Notes under the pieces: model-generated
What the model saw: only the letters and a program-made list of their open reading frames with translations
Told to the model about the DNA's origin: nothing
Database searches by the model: none
Part shown: one piece after another, positions 25,091-37,400 of the stretch
Layout: the number at the start of each line of letters is the position of its first letter
Position numbering within the stretch: the first letter of the stretch is position 1
Origin: Apostichopus japonicus
Taxonomy: Eukaryota; Echinodermata; Holothuroidea; Aspidochirotida; Stichopodidae
Length of the DNA: 64,000 nt
Assembly (NCBI RefSeq): GCF_037975245.1
Contig: NC_092580.1
Span: 2,516,501 to 2,580,500 of the forward strand
Direction of reading: 5' to 3'
Translations under genes and position numbers: made by a program

Positions 25091-25692
25091 CATGTTATGA
25101 GATATGAACCTATACAGTTTGAATGCGATTGCCAATAATCATGATTCAATATCATCATCATGAAGCATTTATAAACTTGAAACAAGTTTGGGAATACTAA
25201 CAGCGTTCAGAGTGACATGCTAAAGTGGAAATTTGGAATTAAACACGTATCTAATCTGTTAATGTAAAACCATTTAATTCAAATTACGCAGGAGTCCATA
25301 TCAATCACGTTGTTGGAGATTGTGTTCTTATTTAGTCAAACTGTATATAGTAACGTCTGAAAACTGCATTTTAAGTTACATGTTGTCAGACATTGTTAAG
25401 GCAAGATTATGCGACCTAATAATCCACTAATAATAAAACCCCAAAATGCAGCCAGACAAGTAAAATTACATTCGTGTTGCATAAAAAAAGACACACATTT
25501 CCCTTTTTTTAGTTGTTATTATGGTTCTTTAATGGTTTACACCATATGGCCTTATTTGATAAGCAGATGGGAGACACCCAGCAAAAATAACAAAGACTTA
25601 CATATGTAATAACGCACAAAACTAGTTTCTAACACACACCAAGTTAAAACACCACAGAAGATAAACCGTGAAATAATGTTTACGTGCAGTGA

Positions 25693-25946
25693 AGGTGAGC
25701 TTACTTTTTTTATTATTATTTATATATCAATCGTATCTTCTACATGTCCAGCTTGCAGTTGATTTGAGATGCTATAACAAGGAAATTAAAAGTATTTAGA
25801 ATTCCTTTTTCAATATTCCTGCTGCTCATTTGTATATTCAAAGTACACTTTATCAAATATTCTCATACCATTAATAAACTACCATTTTGTCTTCATCATA
25901 TTACGCTGATGTTTTCACCTATTTGTCTCCTATTTTGAAATTTCAG
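25693..25946 (+). other. Candidate 5' UTR intron of the SLC23 gene
   Basis: GTGAAG|GTGAGC provides a good donor (25694/25695), and TTTCAG at 25941-25946 a good acceptor 22 nt before the start codon. Inferred from splice signals only; the promoter and transcription start are not identified. Confidence 0.4.
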
Positions 25947-25968
25947 TTATTTTATCTCGACATTAAAG

Positions 25969-27476
25969 ATGGATGAAACAACAGCAGCAGCTGGAGAATC
26001 GGAAAACAAAGACATGTTGAGTGAAGATGAAACAGAGATAATTACCGTAGACACCGGCAAGACTGATTCTGGAAGAGCGGCCTTGATTTATGGCATTAGC
26101 GATCAGCCACCTTGGATAATGTCATTTGCATTAGCTCTACAGGTAAATCTATGTTTTAATTAGTCGAAAATATACACTCTAAAAACTGTTGGGTAAAAAT
26201 TTGCCCCAACCAGGGCACTGCTTTAAACCAAGCGCTGGGCACTCCATGCCTCCTGCCCCCCCCCCCCCCAAAGCTAGGTAAAGCAAGGATACATGTAAAA
26301 CACTGTTTCTTGTTAGCACAATTTGTCATCAACCCAGTAAAGCAATGGAATTTGGAATAACCGGTACCCCCACATGTGTCACGGGCACTCGAATATCTTC
26401 ATTGTCACATTTTTTTGTCAAAAGCCCACCTTTAAAGATTGTCCCGCCAGACAGGGGAAGTGACGTTACATTATAATCATTACTTTAAAATGTCATACGT
26501 GTATTTCAATTAGCATCATATGACATTTTTATTTCTAGCGCAGCTGGATAATCTATCAATGTCAAGTAAGATATGTGATAATTGTTGAAGTTTTGAATCG
26601 ATCCAACCTGTACTCATTTCAGATGGTCAAGTAAACAACAAGTAGGCAATCCATTGAGTTGCAGATCTTTCCCCAAAAATTGGCTATGCGACCACTCTGG
26701 AGGCCTATCAAGCATGATACACATGATAAATGTGTGTGTGTGCGTGCGTTTGTTTTTCTATCTGACCGAGGACTTGAACAAAAGAATTCCAGGTCCTCGG
26801 TTGTGATTTCTAAAGAATCACCACGTCCTCGGAAGAATTCTATTGTATGGGGTATTGTTAAGGTTAGGGTACGTGGATTTGAACAATGGAAAATACAATG
26901 GGGTCCTCGTTCTGAATGTAATACAAACATGTATGTTTTAATGCGTATTTATGTCGTTCATTGCAGCATTTCTCATCCAACTTCACCTCCTGCATTGTGC
27001 TCCCTATCCTCTTATCTAAGAGTCTGTGTTTTGACAAACAAGATGAACTCCTTACAAAACTGATAGCTACGAGTTTCTTCACTACCGGGATTGGTACAAT
27101 GCTTCAGGTTTTCCTTGGATGCCGGTAAGATTTAACTGCAGTGTGTCATTGTGGCTTTCGTGAGAGATCCACAATTAATCAAGTTAAAAATGTAATTATT
27201 TGCTCGCTTATACGTCAAAGTTTTATCTTCATTGTATACAGCACGCTCTGCACTCACAGCAACAACGGTTTTACAAACGCTATTATATTGACAAATGCAA
27301 AGTTCACAGTAGATACTGTAACATTGTCCGATATTGTGTGTATATGTGAAGCTCTACTTTCAGTCAAATTAAATCAACTATAACCCGTTATGCAGAGTCT
27401 GTCTTGATAAACCACTCGCTATATATATGGCTGTTGCAAACATATACCGTATAGATTTATGCAATGTTTATTGATA

Positions 27477-27532
<56 letters not shown>

Positions 27533-28391
27533 TGAAAACGTAGTGAAAGGAATATATATATGTATAATTTTTTTTTCTTGAAGATTACCCATATTACAAG
27601 GACCATCTGCGGCATATTTAATCCCACTGATCGCCATGTTGCAAGTGAGAGGGGATTGTCCTGAGATTTCGGCAGGTTTGTGTATATCATGGTATTTATC
27701 AAATTCTCCGTCACTATGCACCCGGGAGTTGTTCCATAACAACACCCTGATAGCCTCTTTTTACATCACGTACACAATAAAGCACACATCGGGCCGGGAA
27801 CCGATGCACTGTTTAACCATTTTCCCCACTGTAGCAGTACACTGCATGGGGTGTCAAGGCTGGGGACAAGTAGTAAAACCAATATGTGCGACATGAAATC
27901 CTATAATAACATTTTCATTAACCTACAGCGAATACTACGGCGGTTGAAAACAATCTGTTAAGGGACGAAGCGCTTATCAGAATTCGTGAGGTACGTACAC
28001 TATGGTGTGACCAGATATATACACATTCCTATTAATTTCTATGCGTAAAAATACACCAAAACGCTATCGTATTTGTCATTCAAAATTAAGTTCGTGTCCC
28101 GACTCCATCGTTCAGCTTCTATATACATAGTCTAGATGTGGAATTGTTTTTTGTTTTGTTTTTTAATTTAGCATAATTGTTCAAATGTTTACATAAAACA
28201 TAAGTGGTTGTGTTACGATGAAAATACAAAATAGCCTTTCCATTTTAATGTGATCGATGACGGAGGCTAATTAGAATAGAGGCATTTATTTTAAAGTGGT
28301 ACGTGTACTGAGGGTCGATTTTTTTTAAAGTTCTTCAATGTTTACTTTTGTTCGTAAGAGGTATACTTACAACCGTCATTGAAAGATATAC

Positions 28392-28453
<62 letters not shown>

Positions 28454-31400
28454 CTGTATGTGTTCTTTTACCATGGACTGAAAACGCAAAGAGTAGGTAC
28501 TTGTTCATTAATGGCGCTGCATATCTTTTACGTAGTACAGAAAATGAAACCTTTTTGATGTGAACTGTTAATGTTATTCTTTGGGAGGGGAGGCCATGTA
28601 GTATCTACGACAGGCAAGTGCAAATGAAGAGACAAAATAAAATCGACCAAAAACATTATTTTGACAAATGATATTTGGCTCTATTTGCTCCCTGGTAGAT
28701 TTGCATATAATATCAACATTTTGTTGTTGATATTTTACGTTCATTGCAGGTTCAAGGTGTGATGATGTTGGCAGCGCTGGTGCAATGTATTCTTGGTTTC
28801 ACTGGACTCATCGGGACCCTTCTTCGCTTCATAGGTCCCATAACCATTGGTGTCACTATATTTATGATTGGTGTTGGCATCATTCCTGTTGCAATGAACC
28901 TCGTTGAAGATCATTGGTGTATTTCTATCCCGTAAGTAGTAAACCTGTATTTCAGTCAAGAACAAGCCCTTCATATTAAGATGCATATTGCAAAGACATG
29001 AAGGGCTGCAGTTATGGCAAGCCATTTTAACCTTTACCCCCTTATTCTACTAAAGCAGAATTAATTACACTTAGGTCCTAAGTAGAATACAATTGAGCCT
29101 AAGTGAAATTAATTGCACTTAAATAGAAATTAACAACCTAAACCTGCATGGAGAAATGATCTTAAGTTTTCAAGAAAGTTGAAATGATCAACTTTGATAT
29201 CACTTGATTGTGTTTGATTGGTTGAAGAAAGTGTGACCAAATGAGAAATATTTCAGTGTGTATTTGTTTTTGATCTTGTGTTTTTTTTACTCTTGCAGTA
29301 CAATATCTCTGGTTATTTTGTTTTCGATGTTTCTGTCAAATGTGAGCGTCCCATTCCCCGGAAGCAATGGAATTCGTATTTTTGCCCTTTTCCCAGTAAG
29401 TATATAAATATTTCATTTCGACTTATCTTAAATACAGTTTCACAGCTCTGTCAATAAGTATGACTCGTCAATGATAAGATGTTGACCTGGAGTATAAGAT
29501 GAGCTGAAAGGACTTCTCAAAAATATTAACAAAGAATTTTTTAAATTTTAAAAGCGGATAATTTGAGGCTGCACATACTTAGATTTGGTCACTTGGATGC
29601 ATTCGTTAGATGGATATTGGCAATGGTCAAGCAATTTTTGCTGTTTAATATGGTAACTAGGAGCAAAGCGACTTGGTGAAAAACATAAAGATAACTTGGT
29701 CACCAGCAGAATGGGTAAGGCAAAGTGATAAGTCACAAGTCCTTCTACTGGATGATAACACCTTTCTATTGATTGCAACATTAAGAAGAAGTTTGCGAAA
29801 CGCTTTTTCACTCAAATTTGTCCATCTTTGACTTTGACGAACTATGGCGTTTTACATTAATCAAATGCACTGCAGACTTGCAGAGTCTGATATATCACAT
29901 GGTTTTGTTTCATACGCTTGTAATGGTCAAAATGCTGTTCTTGGTTATTTGATTTGACCTCTGACCTTTGACCATATTAGTCACGAGTCACGGAGGTGAT
30001 AAGTCCTCGCCCATCCACACACTCCCCAAGTTTGAAGTTATACGGTGTAGGAGTTCGTGACACACTTTATGTTGACGCACTTCACGCACACACAAATATC
30101 AAATCCACGTATCCTTACTGTTACAAACCCCCATGAAAAACTTTCCTGAGGACGTGCTGATTCTTTCAAATGACGTCTGAGGACTTACAATTCACTCGTT
30201 GAAGTGCTCAACCTGAAAACAAACACGCACCCCCGAACACACTCTCGTACACTTCTTTCTGACCCCCCCCCCCCTCACATGATAACTTCTTCCATGTTAT
30301 TGTGTCATCCCATGATGCCCCATTAAGTCAGAGCAACCCACCCAGCGCCTCAATTAGGGGTGTTAGGTGGGCAGTAGTTTTAGTGCAAAAATTGTTGATA
30401 GAGTACGATTTCTCATTCTCAGTACAATTATAGGCATGAGATAAAGCACGCAGGGAATCCATGCAGTTGCAGATTGCATCCCAGAATGTGTTGCTTTAGT
30501 ATTATACAGAGGAAACTTAGTGAGCTCATTAAAAGGTGATGTTCGTTATACGCTAGTGGTTACCGTATATTATTGAAAACGTTTTACATTATGACATTAG
30601 TAGTAGATAATACAAGTCTTACTTCTTGTAAGTCGGTGCTTGTTTAGCCAAGGTTCGTTTTTTTTTCTGTTTGCAGATGATGCTTGCTATCGCTATTATG
30701 TGGTTCGTATGCGTCGTATTGACATTAACTGGTGTTTTCCCGGACGATCCAGAAGTGTACGGTTATGCTGCACGTGTAGACACTAAAGTGGATAATATTA
30801 GGGCGGCTCCCTGGCTTGCACTTCCTTATCCAGGTATTTGCTGAAGTACTATTTAAGACATGGAAATCATGAAAAAACATTCGTTCCTAGTATGGTTGCT
30901 TAAAGTATAAGATACTTTCTTTAGTGGACGATTTGTATCTTACTTTTTAACACTTTTCAATAGTCATCATATAGTACATTAATACACAAGTGTGTTACAT
31001 TCCTTTAACATTGCATGTAACAGCTGAGACCATCGGTAATAGCTTCGGCCGTAAGTTTTGTTTCACGTGAAAAAGAAATTCAATAGTCAAGCTTGAAAAC
31101 AAAATAGCAACACCACTTGCCATCAAGTACAATATCTCATCCGTGGTGGGCTGCATTACATGTATATACGGAATGAATGCGCGTGTATCAATAATTCAAC
31201 TTTATCATAAAGGATGGGGGAATACGGACATATATGACTTAATCTGACTTGCATGTTAAAGTTTTAAAATAAAGGCTCAATAAATTTCTTTCAATGTATT
31301 TGAAATATTACGACAAGTGTTACCATGGTTTCATCATTCCTCTCTTGACCACCATCATAATTGCTCCAAGACATTAATTGATTTGATGTGAATTTTTTCA

Positions 31401-34400
31401 CTTGGTGAAGGTGAAATATTGATAGGGATTTAAGGATAAAACTTTGCTTGTCGATTTTCCCAAGTATTCTGAATAATGACGTAATTATCAATTATCTTTA
31501 GATTAAATTGTTCAAATACCGTCCTCAAATCAAAAGTCTTTATTTCCCATCCTACTGTGTGCATCCAACTGTGTTCACACCCCCCCCCCCCCACCCAACC
31601 CGGGATAATTTGACACTCCGAGTTTGGTCTCCCAAAGTAAAGACTTTGATCTTTACACATTTCTTATCTTAATCTTAATCTTCTCCGTAACGTCTGTTAC
31701 ATAAGGTCAAGATGCTCTCTTTCCACCCCTGTCGATCTTCTGCAGCTTTTCTCACATCGGACCAGCTTCTCCAGTCATTCTTGTCTCTCTCTTTAGTTGC
31801 TGTCCTTCTCCAAGTCGTCTTGGGTCTGCCAACCTTCCTCTTTCCTTCTGGTGCCCATTCCATTGCTACTCTTGCATGATTTCCTGTCTCCTTCCTCATA
31901 ATATGACCAATCCAATTCCATCTGCGTCTCCGTATCTCTACACTTATTCTGTTTATGCCTGTTTGCTGCATAATTCTGTCATTGCTAACTAGTTCTGTCC
32001 AAGGTATCTTCAGTATTCTTCGTATGCACTTGAACTGAAAAGCATCCAACTTTTGCTCCTCTCTCTTTGTCACTTTCCATGCTTCACTTCCATATAACAG
32101 CACTGATCTTACTAGCGTTTTGAATAGTGTTAGTTTTGTCTTTCTGCCTATTGCACTATTTTTCCTTATCCTTCTTAGGTTTCTTAATGCACCACGTGCC
32201 TTTCCTAATCTGTTTTTGATGTCTTCTGTACCTCCTCCATCTTTACTGACTTTGGCCCCCAGATATACAAACTCTTCTACGTCTTCCACTTCTATGTTGT
32301 TGAATTTCAGTGGCGCATCTACCCTGTTATTCATTCTCATGTGCTTACATTTCTTCACATTCATATTCAAACCAATTCTTCCTGCCATCTCTTCTACTTT
32401 CTCTGTCTTTTTCTGGATGTGGTCATGCTTTGCCGATAACAAGGCAATATCGTCCGCAAAATCCAGATCCTCAAGCTGCGTGGTATATCTCCATCTGATG
32501 CCTCTTCTTTCTCCTGCAAGTACTCTCTTCATCATCCAATCTATTGCTAACAAAAACAGGAACCCGCTCATGACACATCCTTGTTTCACCCCAGATGTTA
32601 CGTGGAACCACTCAGTTGTTTCACCTTCATCCACGACTGCGCATTCAACGTTGTCATATAAAGCCTTCACAATTCTAATTATCTTGTCTGGTATCTGGTA
32701 CTCTTTCAATATATTCCACAAGCTGTTGCGGTGTAGAGAGTCGAAAGCTTTCTCAAAATCAATAAAATGCACATACAGAGGTGAGTTCCATTCAGTTGAC
32801 TGCTCTAGGATGTTACGCAGTGTAAATATATGCTCTGTTGTACTCCTGTTTGGGCGGAAACCAGCTTGTTCTTGCCTCAAAACCTTGTCCACTCCGTCCT
32901 TTAATCTGTTGATGAGCACTCTTCCGAAGATCTTGCTCATAACTGGCAGCAATGTCACACCTCTCCAGTTGCTGCAATCTGTGAGGTCCCCCTTTTTGGG
33001 GATTTTAACAATTAGCCCCTTGTTCCATCTTTTTGTGGTTGACTCCTCTGACCATATTATATTAAAGAGGTCTGTTAGTCTTTCCACTGTAGCATTTACA
33101 TCAGCTTTTAACAATTCAGCTGTTACTTGGTCTAAACCTGGGGATTTGCCATTGCTAGTCTTAATCAATGCATCATGTACTTCCAGCCTTGTAATAACAT
33201 CTAAATCGATTTCAACCTCTGCTTCAATACGCTCATCAGTTTCACGAACCCAGTTCATTGGATCGCCTCTGTTAAACACAGAGCTAAAATGATCCTTCCA
33301 TCTGTCTTTTCTAGCCTGCTTGTCTTTAATAATATTGCCATCTATGTCCTTAACAGCAGCAGTAGTGCTCTTCCATTTTACCTGTCATTTCCGTGTTATA
33401 GCGTAAACATCTTTAAGCCTTCCATTCTCTGCTGCTCTTTGGGCATCTTGTGCCATTTTGTCTATCCACTTTCTCTTGTCACTTCTCGTACTTCTCTTTA
33501 CTTCTCTGTCTTTTATTCTGTAAGTCTCTCTCCATCTCTCTTTGATCCTCTCTGATTTTGTGCTATTAATCTTCGTATTAATTTCCCTCCTTTCATCTAC
33601 CTTAACCCATGTCTCTGCTGAGACCCAAGGTTTACTTACTCTCTTGGTGTACCCTATTGTCATCTCAGCTGCTTCTACATATACTTTCTCCAGCCCTTCG
33701 CACCATTCCTCTAGTGTTTCGACATCCAGGGCTTCATATCTGTTCTTGACCTCTACATTGTATTGCTCTCTCATCTGCCTGTCTTTAATCTTTTCAATAT
33801 CTAATTTAGGCTTTACCTTTGATCTATTCAAATATTTACACAGTTTCAGTCTTATTGTGCATCTGACAAGGTAGTGGTCGCTTATTGCGTCTGTACCTCT
33901 TTGTGTTCTTGTGTCTAGTACTGAGGTCCTCATACTCTTGTTCACTAACACATGGTCAATTTGGTTCTTCGCTCTTCCATTTGGCGAGACCCAAGTTTCC
34001 TGATGGATAGTTCTGTGTTTGAAGATCGTACCTGTGATAACATATCCATTCACTTGAAAGAACTCACATAGTCTCTATCCATTGTCGTCTCTAACACCAA
34101 TACCTTCCTTGCCCATAATGTCGTCCAGTCCTTCATTGTCGCATCCCACCTTTGCGTTGAAGTCACCTATGATAAATACCATGTCATGTCTGCTGCATCT
34201 GTCTACAATCTCTTGGAGCTGCCCATAAAACGTGTCTTTTCCCTCCTCTACTGCAGCTTCTGTCGGAGCATATACTTGTATGATTGTGACCTTCTTGTGT
34301 TTACCAAAAAACCTTGCTGTAATTAGTCTACTACTGACTGGTGTCCATTCAATGAGAGTTTTTACAATTCTCTCACTCAACATGATACCAACACCTTGTA

Positions 34401-37400
34401 CATGTGTGTTGTCGTTGCCCACATACAACAGAGTATCACCTGAAGCAAGTCTCACTTTCCCTGCACCTGTCCATCTGACCTCACTGAGGCCTAGAATGTC
34501 AATGTTGTGCCTCTCTCTTTCTCTTGCCACAATGGATGCAACTCCTGTTGCATACATAGTCCTCACGTTCCATGTGCCTAAGAATAGGCTGTGATTTGGC
34601 GTCACCACAGTTCCTATCGGGCGTTGGGCTTCCCGAAGGCTTTGGCCCAACGGCGTCATCCTGCGTCCAGTTGTGAAACTGTCTGCTACTGCAGTTAATC
34701 CAAAAAGGTTTTGTGGTCCATCATTAGGACCCTGAGCATCATTGATTTCTGTGATAAATGGGATTTTTCCAGGAGGCGGTTATCAGCCGACTGCCCAACC
34801 CCCACTCTGGAGGACCGGGTTTTCTCTTAGGGTACCTTCCCCTAGACAACTGCGTGCCAACGCTAACGAGCTCTGCCTGCCCGGGTTTGGAATCAGAGTT
34901 TCCCTCTCCTAGGGGGTTTTAAGGCTCCCCAGCCCGTTCAAGCCAGTCTAGCCTGTGATCCCCTTGAAAAGAGAGACCGAGACTAATCTTGTATAGCGCT
35001 GGCTACACGCTCCCACGCCGCTTTAGCTGTGATAAAAGTACCACACCCACCCTGCCCCATGTCCTGCTGAAAGCAGCAAGAACACCCACGTTCGTGGCGA
35101 GGAGGTGCGACTGCGGAGTTCATCCTCGCCTCTGAGGGAAAGGAATCTAAAACAGGGCTTTACACATTTAAATGTGAATAATTCTGGTTTATTTTGCCAA
35201 AATAAGTTGATATTGTTCACTGTTTCATATTTGTTTGCAAAATTGTTGCTTGTGTTTGTGGAAAATATGGAAATCGCCAACATTATATACATACACACCG
35301 CAACATCGCTCGTAAATTCTTTATTCATTGATACCAACAGAGCAGCAAATTCCACTCTAGACTGTTAAGATTCAGAGCCGTATATTTAGAATATACGGCT
35401 CTGCCAAGATTGACTGGAAAGCGCCCTCTATTAGACTATAGTGACACACGAAGTTATCGAATAGTTGCTAAAAAACCAATGGTGATTGGATATATTCCCC
35501 CAGAAGAAATATATTCTTTTAAATCTATATCTTTCTTTGTTATATAAGAGTAAGGCACCTTGTATACTGTGTGTAAGCGTCATATCTTTAATTATCTTTA
35601 ACACAGGTCAATGGGGAATGCCTACTTTCAACGTTGCCGGATTTGCTGGCGTTCTCACAGCTGTAGTAGCAAGTATGTTAGACTCACTTGGTGACTATCA
35701 TGCGTGTTCTCAGGTATCTCTTGTGCCGCCGCCACCCCTCCACGCCGTAAACCGAGGAATAGGGCTGGAAGGAATTGGTTGTATGATTGGTGCATTGTGG
35801 GGTGCTGGCGTGGGCGTCACCTCACATAGTAGCGACATATCCGTTTTAAACCTTACAAAGGTAAACAGATGATATTTTCACTCAATGTAACATGTTTATT
35901 ATGTAAACAGTTGAAAAGATCTTGATTTAATACAATTCCGTGATGATCACATAAAGAAATTAAGTTTACGAAATCTAGAATATGTGCTTCTGCTATATCA
36001 GCGGGCTTCAAGTCATGTAATTTTTTCAACTTAATTCAAAAGAAACATTTTGTTCATAGTTTACACAATTCAAGCTGGGGGTCGCACTGGTTGACTGCAA
36101 CGGACAGGCAGAAATAAATCGCAATGGTGATGCTTACAATTATGACTAGATTGATTCAAGTCCACTTGCAATGTTGGTCCTTTTGTATGAACTCTTTAAA
36201 GTATTCAGTGCCATGCAGGCCAGCATAACGCCTACATAGTTTACCACTCACAAAATTATTTGATGAGGTAAAATCCTCTGCATTGAAAAGAAAACTCGAA
36301 ACTGCATTGGCATGGCAAATATTCTCATTGAAGCCTTGTACTACATTAGAATAGGTTTGGCATCTACTGTTAGTCAATGGTTACTGTATTTGTTCACCGC
36401 TCAGTGTTCAAAGTAATGTTAAATTCTAGTTCACTGTATATAAGCTTTGAGCTTTGACTCGGAAATAATGTGAAAGTTAACCCTGTTAATTTAACTTGAT
36501 GATGTCAGATAATGGCACACTGTGCTGGGGAGTCACATGTATACAACGGTAGTACACAGCCATTCATTGACTTCAACACGCGAAATATTAATGATTTGAT
36601 CGTATTCATCGGTCAATTACCAATCGAGCAATACCGCCCAGGAAGATTTGTCCACATTTGTCTGTGACAGTTACGAATATTCAAGTTTGTTATCTTCATG
36701 GACTCACGTCATTAATGTTTACTGTTAACCTCTTCCGATTGCTTCAGACTACATTACCGTCAAGTGGTCGGTCTGGTAAAGTTAGAATAATCAGCGTTGC
36801 TAAGCGAAACATTGAGTAACAAATCATTTGGTACCAAATATGATTTTTAAATTAGGCCAATGGGCTCATAGTATTGTTTTAAGCTGTTTTGGCTATGCAA
36901 AACCCAGGCTCAGACATAGCCTCTTTTTAGTATTTAAAAAAAAATTGATAGGGACAAGAGTCCAAAATAAGTTGATCGTTTCTCACTCTTTTAGTATGTT
37001 ATTGCGCCTTTCATTGTATTCAGTGAAAAGCCCTAGTGCTGGTTATATCTGGCCTATAGAGTCATAATGTCCTTATTTCTGTGTTTCTCGAAGTTGTTGC
37101 CAGTTGACGACATTGACAGGAAATCAGACGATTTAATAGAATTAGGTCGAGAATACAAGTAAACATTTCTCTGACACAGGAGATCAATTTTTCGGCAACT
37201 CTTCCTATATATGTCAACGGTGTTTCTTTATTCACATGCACAGTTAACACGATTACTGATATGGTTTTCACAGGTCGCGAGCAGAACTGTCTTAATCCTG
37301 AGTGGGTTGATTTTTGCGGCCGTCGCGTTCCTGGCGAAATTCAGTGCCCTTATGAATGCAATTCCATCACCTGTGCTGGGAGCTTCAGCGGTTACCATTG

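Noticed and set aside
32120-33292. Long plus-strand open frame of 390 codons
   Set aside because: It is the antisense shadow of the LINE reverse transcriptase, whose minus-strand frame has all catalytic motifs.
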